64,000 nt of DNA from Pleomorphochaeta sp963678575 (GCA_963678575.2 CAXXHV010000002.1:496001-560000); one strand, 5' to 3'. Shown: positions 46,071 to 55,908, numbered from the stretch's first letter. Numbers and translations: made by a program. Notes: generated by a model not told the origin, from the letters alone.

Positions 46071-47690
46071 CTATAATTTATTTTGAGAAGCTAACCCTTC
46101 AATTATATTTTTAATTGCAGGAGAAGCTATATTACTACCCCAAATTGAATTAATGCTTGGGGCGTTTGCTGCAAAATAAATTATGTATTTAGGATCATTA
46201 GCATCAACTATTGCAATAGTTGATGCTAATGATTTTCCATCCGCATAACTTTTTGATTTCTCATTTAATAATTGAGCAGTTCCAGTCTTAGCGGCAACTG
46301 TTATTCCTTCTACTCTTGTTTTTACAGCAGTTCCATCTTCTTCTGTTGCTCTCACCATTGAGTCTAGAACAGTTTGAGCAGTGCTTTCTTTTATGATTCT
46401 TTTACTTATTTGTTCGGAATTTAGCGTGTCTCCAATTTGTTTAATGATTTTAGGTTCTAAAAGAATGCCTTTGTTCGCTATTGCTGTTGCAGCTGTTGTT
46501 ATATTTATTGCAGTAGTCAATAATTCTTGTCCAAAAGCTATTGTTGGTTTCGATCTTAGTGACCATAGAGTTGGATCTTGTATTCTAGATCTAGCAATAC
46601 CATTCATGGGTAAATCAATTTTAGAATCAAACCCAAAATCTAAAAGTTTATTATAGAATTCCTTTGAATCAGTTTCTAGAGCCCATTTACTAATTGCTCC
46701 ATTACAAGAGTATTTTAGCATAGTGTCTTTTGTAACCTCTCCATGCGCATGTGCACAGTTTATTGTAAATGTTTGTCCATTAATTTCAAAATCATATGAA
46801 CCATCACAAAAAAAAGGTTCATCAAAATTAGCACTATTAATATCTACAAGTGCGGCAAAAGAGAAAATTTTAAAAACTGATCCAGGCTCATATAACATTG
46901 ATATTGTATTGTTTTTTCTATCATCTGCGTTACTGTTTTTAAAATTATTGGGATTAAACCAAGGATAGCTTGAAAGAGCTAAAATTTCACCATTTTTTGC
47001 ATCCATAACTATTGCTACAATGCTTTCTGGTTCGAATTCAGCATTGACTCTTTGGACTTCTAAGTCACATAGATATTGTATATTCATATCTAATGTTAAA
47101 TAGACGTCATTTCCATAAGTAATTGTTTCATTTAACCCAGGTCCTGGATATAGAATCTCATTAAGTGAGTTCTCTAATCCTTCTAATCCATTGTTATCAT
47201 AACCTATAAAACCTATACTTTGAGCTGCATGAAATCTATATGGATAATCCCTCCCATATTTTTTTTCAATTTTAACTAAATTTTGAAGATTATTATCATC
47301 AATAAATGAAATAAATGAATTTAATTTACTGTCATCAATTCTTTCTTTTATTAAAGCTTGATAAGTATATTTTGACGCTATTGTTTTTATGTCTTCAACA
47401 CTCATATTTAAGAAAGGAGAACACATGTTGGCAATCTTTTCTAAATCTTGAATTTTATCGACTCTGAAACTACAGCTATAATAAGGGACTTCAATTGCTA
47501 AGATATTAGAATTTCTATCGTATATTGTCCCTCTTATAATGGTTTGTGCTACATCTGGGTCATTATATGTTATTCTTTTGTCCTTTTCACTTATCATCAG
47601 ATATGCTATTTTAATTAAAATTGAAATAAATAATATTACTATAAATAAAAAGGCATAAGTAAAAATTTTATCTTTTTTTGTGGAATCCAT
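46071..47690 (-). CDS. Class B penicillin-binding protein (FtsI/PBP2 type)
   Basis: The 539-aa protein is a peptidoglycan transpeptidase. It has a short cytoplasmic N-terminus and one membrane anchor (YAFLFIVILFISILIKIAYL), a dimerisation domain starting RGTIYDRNSNILA, and the transpeptidase domain with SxxK (EPGSVFKIF), SxN (KYSCNGAI) and KTG (AAKTGTAQL). It lacks PASTA repeats. The FtsI role is likely, because no other septal PBP is in the division cluster and FtsW needs a partner, but an elongation (PBP2) role is possible. The gene is convergent with the FlhF-like gene with no bases between the two stops. It is divergent from the LysM protein with only 39 bp between starts. Confidence 0.92.
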   Translation of the reverse strand: MDSTKKDKIFTYAFLFIVILFISILIKIAYLMISEKDKRITYNDPDVAQTIIRGTIYDRNSNILAIEVPYYSCSFRVDKIQDLEKIANMCSPFLNMSVEDIKTIASKYTYQALIKERIDDSKLNSFISFIDDNNLQNLVKIEKKYGRDYPYRFHAAQSIGFIGYDNNGLEGLENSLNEILYPGPGLNETITYGNDVYLTLDMNIQYLCDLEVQRVNAEFEPESIVAIVMDAKNGEILALSSYPWFNPNNFKNSNADDRKNNTISMLYEPGSVFKIFSFAALVDINSANFDEPFFCDGSYDFEINGQTFTINCAHAHGEVTKDTMLKYSCNGAISKWALETDSKEFYNKLLDFGFDSKIDLPMNGIARSRIQDPTLWSLRSKPTIAFGQELLTTAINITTAATAIANKGILLEPKIIKQIGDTLNSEQISKRIIKESTAQTVLDSMVRATEEDGTAVKTRVEGITVAAKTGTAQLLNEKSKSYADGKSLASTIAIVDANDPKYIIYFAANAPSINSIWGSNIASPAIKNIIEGLASQNKL

Positions 47691-47729
47691 GATATATTTA
47701 TAGTACAGTATGAATAAGGTAATGTCGAC

Positions 47730-48824
47730 ATGAATAGAGAAAATTTTGATATGGATGGTTCTTTAGATATTGAAGATAACAAATCCAAAAAAAACAATAA
47801 GAAAAGTAAAAGTTCACGAATAATGAGTTTTATATTAATTATATTAATTATTGTTAGTGTAATTGCGGGGTATTTTTATATTAAAGAATTGAAAACTGAT
47901 AATTCAAATATAAGTAATCCTAAAACAAAACAAACTAGTATTGAAACAATTCAAAATGAAAATCCTGTAAAGCCAGAAACAGTTTTACCAGCTACAGAAC
48001 TACCACCTACTAATATAACTGATGCAAAAGTTAATTTAGGAATCGAAAATTTAGAAAATGATAATATTGCCTTAGATATTTCAAAAGTTAAAAGTAATAA
48101 AGCAAAAGAAGGAGCAGTTAAATTTTCTGACCATGTTGTTCAATCAAATGAAGATTTAAATAGTATTGCAAAGTTGTATGGATTAAAAGTTCAAACTTTA
48201 ATTAGTATAAACGAGATAAAAAATATTAGTGGTGTTACAGAAGGCATTGTGTTATCAATTCCAGATAGAAATGGAAGATTTTATGTTGTTCAATCTGGAG
48301 ATATGCTTTCTACTATTGCTAACGAATATTGTCCTAATTTAGGTTGGAAAACTCTCCAAGAAATAAATGGATTGACTGATACACGATTAGATGTGGGAGA
48401 TAAGATTTTTATTCCAGATATGAGTGAAATTAATGCAAATCCTGCAATTAATACTTCTTTAAATAAGTTTATAAAACCATCAAATGGAAATATAATTGCT
48501 AAATATGGGCAATTTATGGAAGATAACATTTATAATGATGATATTTCTTTAGACGGTATTTTAATCCGCACAGATTCTATTATTGTTGCTTCTGCAAAAG
48601 GGGCGGTTGTTGATATTTTAAATAAAAATGGAAATAAGAATGTAAAAATTGCCCATGATGGTGGTTATGTTACAATTTATGGCAATTTAGAGACTACCCA
48701 ATTATCTATTGGCGATGAAGTGGATATTAATACTGAAATTGGGACAGTTTCTCCATCTGATAATATTTTATACTTTGCTATAATTCAAGGTGGCATTCCT
48801 TTGGATCCTGAGTCTTTCTTTTAA
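47730..48824 (+). CDS. Membrane-anchored LysM protein with degenerate M23 (LytM) domain
   Basis: The 364-aa protein has a basic cytoplasmic N-terminus and one membrane helix (MSFILIILIIVSVIAGYFYI, about residues 31-50). A disordered linker follows, then two LysM repeats (HVVQSNEDLNSIAKLYGL and YVVQSGDMLSTIANEY) that bind glycan strands. The C-terminal domain follows the M23/LytM pattern (GAVVDILNKNGNKNVKIAHDGGYVTIYGN ... VDINTEIGTV), but the zinc ligands are missing: the HLHFEI motif is ILYFAII. It therefore resembles the inactive EnvC/NlpD group, which activate amidases during cell separation. Its place divergent from the septal-type PBP fits such a role. AAGGTAATG precedes the start. Confidence 0.85.
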   Translation: MNRENFDMDGSLDIEDNKSKKNNKKSKSSRIMSFILIILIIVSVIAGYFYIKELKTDNSNISNPKTKQTSIETIQNENPVKPETVLPATELPPTNITDAKVNLGIENLENDNIALDISKVKSNKAKEGAVKFSDHVVQSNEDLNSIAKLYGLKVQTLISINEIKNISGVTEGIVLSIPDRNGRFYVVQSGDMLSTIANEYCPNLGWKTLQEINGLTDTRLDVGDKIFIPDMSEINANPAINTSLNKFIKPSNGNIIAKYGQFMEDNIYNDDISLDGILIRTDSIIVASAKGAVVDILNKNGNKNVKIAHDGGYVTIYGNLETTQLSIGDEVDINTEIGTVSPSDNILYFAIIQGGIPLDPESFF

Positions 48825-48840
48825 ATAAATAAAAATTAGT

Positions 48841-48877
48841 AAAAAAAAAGATGAGCTAAAAACTCATCTTTTTTTGT
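48841..48877. terminator. Bidirectional terminator between the LysM gene and secA
   Basis: AAAAAGATGAG / CTCATCTTTTT with a CTAAAAA loop, flanked by A-run and T-run on the two sides of the convergent genes. Confidence 0.88.
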
Positions 48878-48891
48878 TTGAATTATTGTTG

Positions 48892-51669
48892 TTAAATATG
48901 TCTTCCACAACAATTTTTATATTTTTTACCTGAACCACAAGGACAAGGATCATTTCTTCCAACTTTTGGAGTATTTCTTTTGACAGTAATCGGAGCTTCA
49001 TTATTATTTGAATTTCTATTAGCTCTTGTTTGTTGAGCTGCATTGCTTGCTTGTTCTTGGAATGCTGCTGCTTTAGAATGTCTTTCAATAGTTTTCGTTG
49101 GTCTTCTTTTTTGATAAGATTCAGTGTTTTCTTTAATTTGAACTCTAATTAAAGTCTGTGCCATAAATTTATCAATGTTAAATAACATATCATTAAATAT
49201 ATCAAAGCCTTCTAATTTATATTCAACTAAAGGATTTTTTTGAGCAAAAGTTCTAAGACCTACAGCTTCTCTTAATTCTTCAAGCATAGATAAATGATCT
49301 TGCCATCTTAAATCTATTTGTCTTAAGTAGTGAAATCTTAAGAAATCATTAAAAGGTTTTTCTGTTGTAATTTCAACTTTAGAATTAATTTCATCATCAA
49401 TTGATTTTTTAAGATATTCTTTCCATTGATCTTTTGTAGAATTTTTTTCAAGAGGAACTACATCATAGAATAAATCATTCTTAGTATATTCAATAATATT
49501 AATTATTTCTTTTCCATCTTTTTTACTAAAAGATTCATCAACTAAATCATCAATTAATGTATGACAAATATCTAAAACTTTATAAAGCAAATGTTCATTG
49601 CTGAGAATTTCATCACGTCTATCATAAATATAATTTCTTTGTTCATTTAATACATCATCATATTCTAATAAATGTTTTCTTATTTCAAAGTTTCTTTCTT
49701 CAACTTTCTTTTGTGCTCTTTCAATTGATCCAGTTAGCATTTTGTGCTCTAATGGCTCACCATCTTTCATACCTATTTTTCCAAGCATGTTTTTTAGATT
49801 ATCATTTGCAAATAAGCGCATTAAGGTATCATCTAGAGAAACAAAGAATTTACTATAACCTGGATCACCTTGTCTTCCTGATCTACCTCTTAACTGGTTA
49901 TCAATACGTCTTGATTCATGGCGTTCTGTACCCAAAATGTATAACCCGCCAAGTGATTTTACTTTTTCATATTGGACTGTCCATTGAGGTTTTACTTTTT
50001 CAATTGCCAAAGCTAATTCTTCAGCAGTTGCTTCAGTACCACAAATTTTTCTAGCCATATTCTCGATACTACCACCGAGCTTAATATCAGTACCACGTCC
50101 AGCCATGTTAGTTGCAACAGTAACAGCTCCAACAGCACCTGCTTCTTCGATAATTAAAGCTTCTCTTGCATGGTTCTTAGCATTTAAAACTTCATGCTTA
50201 ATTCCAACTTTTCTAAGAAGTGTTGAAATAATTTCACTCATTTCAATGGAAACAGTACCTACTAACACGGGTTGTCCTGTTTCATGAATTTTTTTAATCT
50301 CAGTAACAATAGCATCTAGTTTAAATTTTTCATTATAATAAATTAAATCTTGACTATCTATTCTTGCTATTGGGTTGTTTGTTGGGATAACAACAACATC
50401 AAGTTTGTAAATTTTCATAAACTCAGTACTTTCTGTTTCAGCAGTACCTGTCATACCAGAAAGTTTATTATACATTCTGAAGAAGTTTTGGAAGGTAATT
50501 GTTGCAAGAGTTTTGTTTTGTCCAAGGACTTTAATCTTTTCTTTTGCTTCAATAGCTTGGTGTAAACCATCACTATAACGTCTTCCATGTAAAATACGTC
50601 CAGTAAATTCATCAACAATTTGTATTTGACCTTCTTGAACTACATAATCAACTTCAATATTAAATAATCTTTGTGCTTTTACAGCTTGGGTTACATAGTG
50701 AACAAATTCAAAATTTGATCCTTCATATAAGCTACCAGAAATTATATGTAGTTTTTGAAGTAGTTCTTCAATGTGAGTCATACCTTGAGAAGTAAATGAT
50801 ACAGATTTTCTTTTTTCATCAATCTTGTAATCACCTTTTTCATCAAATGGAGCTGAGTTCTTATCAAATCTAGCTAAAGGATCCATTTCATAATAGTCAT
50901 TAGTTGATGGATCTTTTTCACATTCAATTAATGAGGATACAATCTTTTGAGCACCTATAACCTGTTCTGAGTCATCTTCTGCTTGTCCACTAATAATTAA
51001 TGGAGTTCTAGCTTCATCTATTAAGATAGAGTCAATTTCATCAATAATACAATAATGGTGTTTAGGTTGAATCTTATCATCCATAGCCCATTTCATATTA
51101 TCTCTTAAATAGTCGAATCCAAATTCATTATTAGTTCCATAAGTAATGTCTTTACTATAATTAATTTTTCTTGACTCATTATCTAATGATGAAATAATTA
51201 CACCAACATCAAGTCCTAAATAATTATAAATTGGAGCCATCCATTTTGCATCACGTTCAGCTAAATAATCATTAACTGTAACAACATGTACACCTTTTCC
51301 TTCAAGAGCATTTAAATAAGCAGCTGGTACACAAGTTAAAGTTTTACCTTCACCAGTTTTCATTTCAAGAATCTTTCCTTGATGTAAGACTGTTGCACCC
51401 ATTATCTGAACATCATAATGTCTTTGACCTAATACTCTATAAGCGGCTTCTCTTGCAAGAGCAAATGCTTGAGGTAATAAATCGTCTAATGTTTTTTCTT
51501 TAGATTGAATTTGTTTTTTAAATTCAAGAGTTTGATTTAAAAAATCTTCTTTTTTTAGAGATTTTGCCCAACTCTCTTGTTCATTAACTTTTTTTACTAT
51601 GGGCATGAGCGCTTTAACATCTCGGTCCTGTTTTGAACCGAAAAGGGCTCTGAATATTGATTTGGCCAT
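48892..51669 (-). CDS. secA: Protein translocase ATPase SecA
   Basis: SecA drives preproteins through SecYEG. The 925-aa protein has MKTGEGKTLTCV (Walker A, near residue 104), the DEAD-type DEIDSILIDEARTP, the preprotein cross-linking domain, GTEATAEEL and the second nucleotide-binding fold NMAGRGTDIKLGG with GTERHESRRIDNQLRGRSGRQGDPG. A helical wing and a C-terminal zinc SEC-C motif (CPCGSGKKYKNCCGR) that binds SecB or phospholipid complete it. TTGGAG lies 8 nt before the ATG at 51669. It is monocistronic between a promoter and the shared terminator. Confidence 0.98.
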   Translation of the reverse strand: MAKSIFRALFGSKQDRDVKALMPIVKKVNEQESWAKSLKKEDFLNQTLEFKKQIQSKEKTLDDLLPQAFALAREAAYRVLGQRHYDVQIMGATVLHQGKILEMKTGEGKTLTCVPAAYLNALEGKGVHVVTVNDYLAERDAKWMAPIYNYLGLDVGVIISSLDNESRKINYSKDITYGTNNEFGFDYLRDNMKWAMDDKIQPKHHYCIIDEIDSILIDEARTPLIISGQAEDDSEQVIGAQKIVSSLIECEKDPSTNDYYEMDPLARFDKNSAPFDEKGDYKIDEKRKSVSFTSQGMTHIEELLQKLHIISGSLYEGSNFEFVHYVTQAVKAQRLFNIEVDYVVQEGQIQIVDEFTGRILHGRRYSDGLHQAIEAKEKIKVLGQNKTLATITFQNFFRMYNKLSGMTGTAETESTEFMKIYKLDVVVIPTNNPIARIDSQDLIYYNEKFKLDAIVTEIKKIHETGQPVLVGTVSIEMSEIISTLLRKVGIKHEVLNAKNHAREALIIEEAGAVGAVTVATNMAGRGTDIKLGGSIENMARKICGTEATAEELALAIEKVKPQWTVQYEKVKSLGGLYILGTERHESRRIDNQLRGRSGRQGDPGYSKFFVSLDDTLMRLFANDNLKNMLGKIGMKDGEPLEHKMLTGSIERAQKKVEERNFEIRKHLLEYDDVLNEQRNYIYDRRDEILSNEHLLYKVLDICHTLIDDLVDESFSKKDGKEIINIIEYTKNDLFYDVVPLEKNSTKDQWKEYLKKSIDDEINSKVEITTEKPFNDFLRFHYLRQIDLRWQDHLSMLEELREAVGLRTFAQKNPLVEYKLEGFDIFNDMLFNIDKFMAQTLIRVQIKENTESYQKRRPTKTIERHSKAAAFQEQASNAAQQTRANRNSNNNEAPITVKRNTPKVGRNDPCPCGSGKKYKNCCGRHI

Positions 51670-51705
51670 TTATTTCTCCAAACGTATTTTTTGGCTATAT
51701 CCGTT

Positions 51706-51734
51706 ATTATACATTGAAAAACGCTTCTAGAAAA
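51706..51734 (-). promoter_or_regulatory. Candidate secA promoter
   Basis: On the minus strand a perfect TATAAT (51706-51711) has TTTTCT (51729-51734) 17 nt upstream. The -35 is poor. The rest of the 235-nt gap up to murG is AT-rich; a weak TACCAT at 51883-51888 could serve murG, which has almost no leader and no clear ribosome-binding site. Confidence 0.45.
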
Positions 51735-51904
51735 GGAGTATTTTTCTAATCTCAAAAGAATATATTTTATTTACATTATAAAAAAAATAATAATAATTTG
51801 TAATCTTGTAAATATTAGATTTAAAATTAATAAAAAAAATTCCAGTAATGTGTCATTTTGATTCTATTATTGCTTATTTTATTACCATATGATATTTTGA
51901 TTAT

Positions 51905-53029
51905 ATGAAGATTGCATTTACAGGTGGTGGTACACTTGGACATATTTACCCAGCTTTAGCTATTATTGACTACATAAGAGAATGTGATACCTCAATTGAT
52001 TCAATTTGGATTGGAAGAACCAATGAAATTGAAAAAACACTTATAGAAAGTAATAATATTTTATTTTATGGAATTACTTGTGGCAAGTTTAGAAGATATT
52101 TCTCATTAAAAAATATTATTGATATCTTTAAAATTATCATTGGTTACTATCAAGCAAAAATAATATTGAAGAAAAATAGGCCAGATTTGATATTTTCTAA
52201 AGGGGGATTTGTTTCTGTTCCTGTTGTTTATGCTGCTCATAAATTAAAAATAGAAATTATTACACATGAGTCTGATATTACTCTTGGTCTTGCTACCAAG
52301 CTAAATTCCAGAGTTGCCTCAAAAATATTAAAAGGATTTGCTTTAACAAATTTGGAAAAAAATTCTTCTAAATACTATTTTAGTGGTAATCCTTTACGCA
52401 GTGATTTGAATTATTTTAAGTCAAAAGATATAAAAGATATAGAAAATCCATTACAAATAAATGATTTAAAATATAAGGATGAAGTAAAAGCAACTTATCA
52501 GAATATTGAAAAAAACTTTGATCCAAAAAAAGAAATAATTTTAGTTGTTGGAGGTTCTCTTGGTGCCTTACAAATTAATACATTAATAAAGGATAATTTA
52601 GATTTGCTTTTATTAAAATATAATATTTATCACCAAATGGGAGAGAAAACATATCAAGATAATTCAAGATTTGGATATATTTGTGTGAGACAAATTGGAA
52701 AGGAGCTTGGGTATCTTTATAAAAAAGCTAGCTTAGTAATATCAAGATGTGGTGCAAATACTTTGAATGAATTAATACAATTTAGAAAAAATATATTAGC
52801 TATTCCGTTAGAAAACAAAGCAAGCAGAGGCGAGCAAGTATTAAATGCAGAATTTTATAAGAAATTGAATTTGCTTGAAGTTTATAAAAACGAAATGAAT
52901 TTAATAGACGCCATAGAAAATATGTTAAATAATGATAATATGAGGACGAGAGATTTAGCATTTTCAAAATTTATTATAAAAGATGCTAATAAAGAGATTT
53001 ATAATCAAATAAGAGAATATAAAAAGTGA
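51905..53029 (+). CDS. murG: UDP-GlcNAc--MurNAc-pentapeptide-PP-undecaprenol GlcNAc transferase MurG
   Basis: MurG makes lipid II from lipid I at the inner face of the membrane. The 374-aa protein has the N-terminal FTGGGTLGHIYPALAI loop, FSKGGFVSVPVVYAA, THESDITLGLATK (family H-E-x-N) with the expected histidine, VVGGSLGALQIN opening the C-terminal domain near residue 216, and SRCGANTLNELI (G loop) near 279. It is placed away from the mra cluster, next to cvpA. The region between the two domains carries a longer than usual insert (residues about 180-205). Upstream there is no convincing ribosome-binding site. Confidence 0.94.
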   Translation: MKIAFTGGGTLGHIYPALAIIDYIRECDTSIDSIWIGRTNEIEKTLIESNNILFYGITCGKFRRYFSLKNIIDIFKIIIGYYQAKIILKKNRPDLIFSKGGFVSVPVVYAAHKLKIEIITHESDITLGLATKLNSRVASKILKGFALTNLEKNSSKYYFSGNPLRSDLNYFKSKDIKDIENPLQINDLKYKDEVKATYQNIEKNFDPKKEIILVVGGSLGALQINTLIKDNLDLLLLKYNIYHQMGEKTYQDNSRFGYICVRQIGKELGYLYKKASLVISRCGANTLNELIQFRKNILAIPLENKASRGEQVLNAEFYKKLNLLEVYKNEMNLIDAIENMLNNDNMRTRDLAFSKFIIKDANKEIYNQIREYKK

Positions 53030-53038
53030 GAGGAAAAG

Positions 53039-53551
53039 ATGGATTTTACAGTTAGTATTGGATCTAGTGTTTTAAATATTATTGATATAATAATAATTGC
53101 AATTGTTTTAATTGCTGGTATTGCTGGTGCTTTTGAAGGTTTTGCCAAAAGCTTTGCATCTAAAGCAGCTGTTTTGGTGGGCTTAATAGTTGGATTAATG
53201 TTTAGTAGTTTAGCTAGTGAACAATTATTATCAAGATTTGAACTACCATTAATAATTAATTCTCTCTTAAGTTATATGTTATGTTTTTTTATTGGATATA
53301 TTATTACATTAATCTTAGGTAATTTACTTTCAGAAGTTTTTGAAGGTGTTGGTTTAGGTGCTGTTAATTCATTGTTGGGTTTTGTTTGGGCAGTTGTATT
53401 TGTACTAGCTTTGAGTGCTGTAGCATTAATGTTATTAAGTTATCAAAAATTATTTGATTTAACTGATTTAATAAACCAATCTTATTTATATAAAAATTTA
53501 TTTGAGCCAATAATCCCAGTTGCTGAGGACTTTATTAAGAATGTTCAATAA
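53039..53551 (+). CDS. CvpA-family membrane protein
   Basis: The 170-aa protein has four hydrophobic segments (about residues 12-30, 42-60, 72-95 and 108-130) and the CvpA pattern of small residues, FEGFAKSFASKAAVLVGLIVG with GLMFSSL and VNSLLGFVWAVVFVLALSA. CvpA homologues were first linked to colicin V production and envelope stress; their biochemical function is not established. GAGAGGAAAAG precedes the ATG. The holB gene starts inside its end, so they are co-translated. Confidence 0.82.
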   Translation: MDFTVSIGSSVLNIIDIIIIAIVLIAGIAGAFEGFAKSFASKAAVLVGLIVGLMFSSLASEQLLSRFELPLIINSLLSYMLCFFIGYIITLILGNLLSEVFEGVGLGAVNSLLGFVWAVVFVLALSAVALMLLSYQKLFDLTDLINQSYLYKNLFEPIIPVAEDFIKNVQ

Positions 53552-54731
53552 ATTAAGAGAAACTCAACCAGAGTTGTCAAATATTTTAGAATTAGAAATC
53601 GAGAAGAATACATTTAGTAATTCTTCACTATTTTGTGGCCCTCAATATTCATCAAAAATGACCGCTGCTATTGAAGTTGCAAAAACGTTGTCTTGTTTAA
53701 GTGAAAAAAAGGGTGTTAATTGTAACTGTTCTTCGTGCATAGCCTACGATAAATATATAATGCAGAATTTAGTTGTTATTTCTAATCGGGATTTTGAAAA
53801 TAGAATTGATGTTGCAATACAACAATATTCAAAACAAAGAACAGCTTTTACAAAAAATTATTTAATTGAGAGTGTTAGAATCTTTTTACTTTCTTATCAT
53901 AATGCAATATATATTGATAAAAATAAGGCTTTATTTGAAACTGCCTATGAAGTAAGTGAATTAATAAATGAATTTGCTCAAAACCCTCTTGAGTTTAAGA
54001 TAAGAGAAGCCCAGAGATTTACTAAATCGTTAAAGCAAAAACTTAAACCATTAATTACGGTTAGTAAAAAAAATCTAACGTCAATAAGTGTAGATGGTGT
54101 TAGAGCTATGCAAACTTGGTTATCCAATACTTTAGTAAATGAAAAGGCTAGGATAGTTGTTATTGAAGCAATTGAAAAAAGTAATGATAGTGTTAGAAAT
54201 AGTTTATTAAAAATTTTAGAAGAACCTAATGAAAATGTATATTTTATTTTACTAAGTAATAATCCATCAAGAATAATGAAAACTATTTTGTCTAGAGTAA
54301 GAAGATATAATTTTTCTACAATCCCTATTGAAAAACAAGTAAAAATATTAACTCCCTTTAATTTAGAGGATCCTTCAATTAATTGTTTTGAAAAATTTTT
54401 CTTAAGTGCAAGTGGTATAAAAATGAATGAAGTAAACAATGCTCTAGATTCTCTTGTATTAGCAGTTATAAATAAGAGAGAAATGAATAGTAGTATGTTG
54501 GCTTCGATTATAAAAGTTTTAGATTCTTCAACTGAAGATGAATATATTCTTCAAGAATTATTAAACAAAGTAAAGAATGAATATCTTAATAAAAAAATTG
54601 ATAATAGAACATGTAAAAAAATCATTCAAGATATTAGTATTTTGTATAATAATCAGAGAATTTTTAATCTTCCTAAAAAAAATATGTACGAGAATGTTTA
54701 TAGAAAAATGATGGAGAATGTTAATGCATAA
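53541..54731 (+). CDS. holB: DNA polymerase III delta'-like subunit (HolB)
   Basis: The protein corresponds to the delta' clamp-loader subunit. It has the AAA+ core with LFCGPQYSSKMTAA, a P loop lacking the GKS/T lysine in its usual place, as expected for the inactive delta'. A zinc-type cluster CLSEKKGVNCNCSSC is near residue 58, and the clamp-loader motif NSLLKILEEPNENVYFILLSNNPSRIMKTILSRVRRY near 230. Between the zinc region and the LLKILEEP segment lies a longer than usual insert of over 100 residues. The start is the ATG at 53541, inside the end of cvpA; the histidine kinase begins inside its own last codons. Length is 397 residues. Confidence 0.85.
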   Translation: MFNKLRETQPELSNILELEIEKNTFSNSSLFCGPQYSSKMTAAIEVAKTLSCLSEKKGVNCNCSSCIAYDKYIMQNLVVISNRDFENRIDVAIQQYSKQRTAFTKNYLIESVRIFLLSYHNAIYIDKNKALFETAYEVSELINEFAQNPLEFKIREAQRFTKSLKQKLKPLITVSKKNLTSISVDGVRAMQTWLSNTLVNEKARIVVIEAIEKSNDSVRNSLLKILEEPNENVYFILLSNNPSRIMKTILSRVRRYNFSTIPIEKQVKILTPFNLEDPSINCFEKFFLSASGIKMNEVNNALDSLVLAVINKREMNSSMLASIIKVLDSSTEDEYILQELLNKVKNEYLNKKIDNRTCKKIIQDISILYNNQRIFNLPKKNMYENVYRKMMENVNA

Positions 54732-55908
54732 TTTTGTAAAAAGGGCTTTAGAAAAACTTGAACAACTTGATATTATTCAAATTGAACAGTTAATAAAACG
54801 AGAAGATTCATATATAACCATTTTAGAACAAGTATTAGATAATTTAGCCCAAGGTATAATATTATTAGATAATAGAAAAAGATTAGTTTATATTAATAAA
54901 GTTGCAAAACTATTACCTCCAATTATTAGAAAGAAATCTTATGAGGGCGATAGTATTTATAGTATTATTGAAGATAAAAATGTTATAGCATATATACAAG
55001 CTGAGTTAACTAAAATTGGATATAATGAAGAAGAAAATGAATTTAATTATCAATGGGGAGAAGAGGTTCGAACCATTTTGTTAAATGTTATTAAATTAAC
55101 AGATGATAAAGAAATTGATGAAAATGGTTTTTTGTTAGTTTTTAAAGATATAACAATACAAAAAAGAAATGAAACAAGATTAAGAAGAAGTGAAAATTTA
55201 GCTAGCATGACAACTATGGCAGCTGGGGTAGCACATGAAATAAAAAATCCTTTAGCCGCAATGAGTATTCACTTACAATTATTAAATAAGGCTTTTGAAA
55301 AAAAGCAAACTTTAACAATTGATGATGCCTCAAGATATATTAATGTATTATCTGAAGAAATTGAAAGATTAAATTCTATTGTTGTAGATTTCCTTTTTGC
55401 TGTAAGACCGATGGATACTAAATTAAAGTTAACAAGTGTTTCAAGAGCAATTAATGAAATTTGTAATTTTATTGAACCTGAATTAAAAGAAAATCATGTA
55501 AAATTGATTAGAGATATAAAAAGTACCCCTAAAGTGGAATTAGATACTAATCTTTTTAGACAAGCCTTACTGAATATTATAAAAAATGCAATGAATGCAA
55601 TTGAAAAAAAAGGTACAATTAATATCTGTGTTAAATTAAGGGGCGATGAAGTTGTAATAGTTGTCAAAGATTCTGGAAAGGGGATGGATCAAAACACCGT
55701 TAATAAAATATTTGAGCCTTACTTTACCACAAAAGCAAGTGGTACTGGCTTGGGGTTAACCGTAGTTTATAAAGTAATAAAAGAACATAAAGGTGATATT
55801 AGAGTTAAAAGTGAATTAGATAAAGGAAGTGAATTTACTATAACTTTACCAGTACCTCATAGTGAGAGACTTGCAATAGATGATTCTAGGGAGAGTTTTG
55901 ATGAATAG
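54724..55908 (+). CDS. Histidine kinase, NtrB-like with PAS domain
   Basis: The 395-aa soluble sensor kinase has a PAS-like domain (LDNLAQGIILLDNRKRLVYINKVAK, about residues 35-145), the DHp H box GVAHEIKNPLAAM with phospho-acceptor H near 171, and an ATPase domain with N box ALLNIIKNAMNAI, G1 DSGKGM, F box and G2 TGLGLTVVY. It is cytoplasmic with no membrane helix, so the signal is intracellular or comes from a partner protein. The start at 54724 has GGAG seven nt before it; the ATG at 54718 overlaps. It overlaps both neighbours by 8 nt, and is directly followed by its NtrC-type response regulator. Confidence 0.93.
   Translation: MHNFVKRALEKLEQLDIIQIEQLIKREDSYITILEQVLDNLAQGIILLDNRKRLVYINKVAKLLPPIIRKKSYEGDSIYSIIEDKNVIAYIQAELTKIGYNEEENEFNYQWGEEVRTILLNVIKLTDDKEIDENGFLLVFKDITIQKRNETRLRRSENLASMTTMAAGVAHEIKNPLAAMSIHLQLLNKAFEKKQTLTIDDASRYINVLSEEIERLNSIVVDFLFAVRPMDTKLKLTSVSRAINEICNFIEPELKENHVKLIRDIKSTPKVELDTNLFRQALLNIIKNAMNAIEKKGTINICVKLRGDEVVIVVKDSGKGMDQNTVNKIFEPYFTTKASGTGLGLTVVYKVIKEHKGDIRVKSELDKGSEFTITLPVPHSERLAIDDSRESFDE

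Noticed and set aside
48864..49088. 74-aa frame on the minus strand at the end of secA
   Set aside because: It is out of frame with and contained largely in the secA zinc-motif region, and starts within secA.
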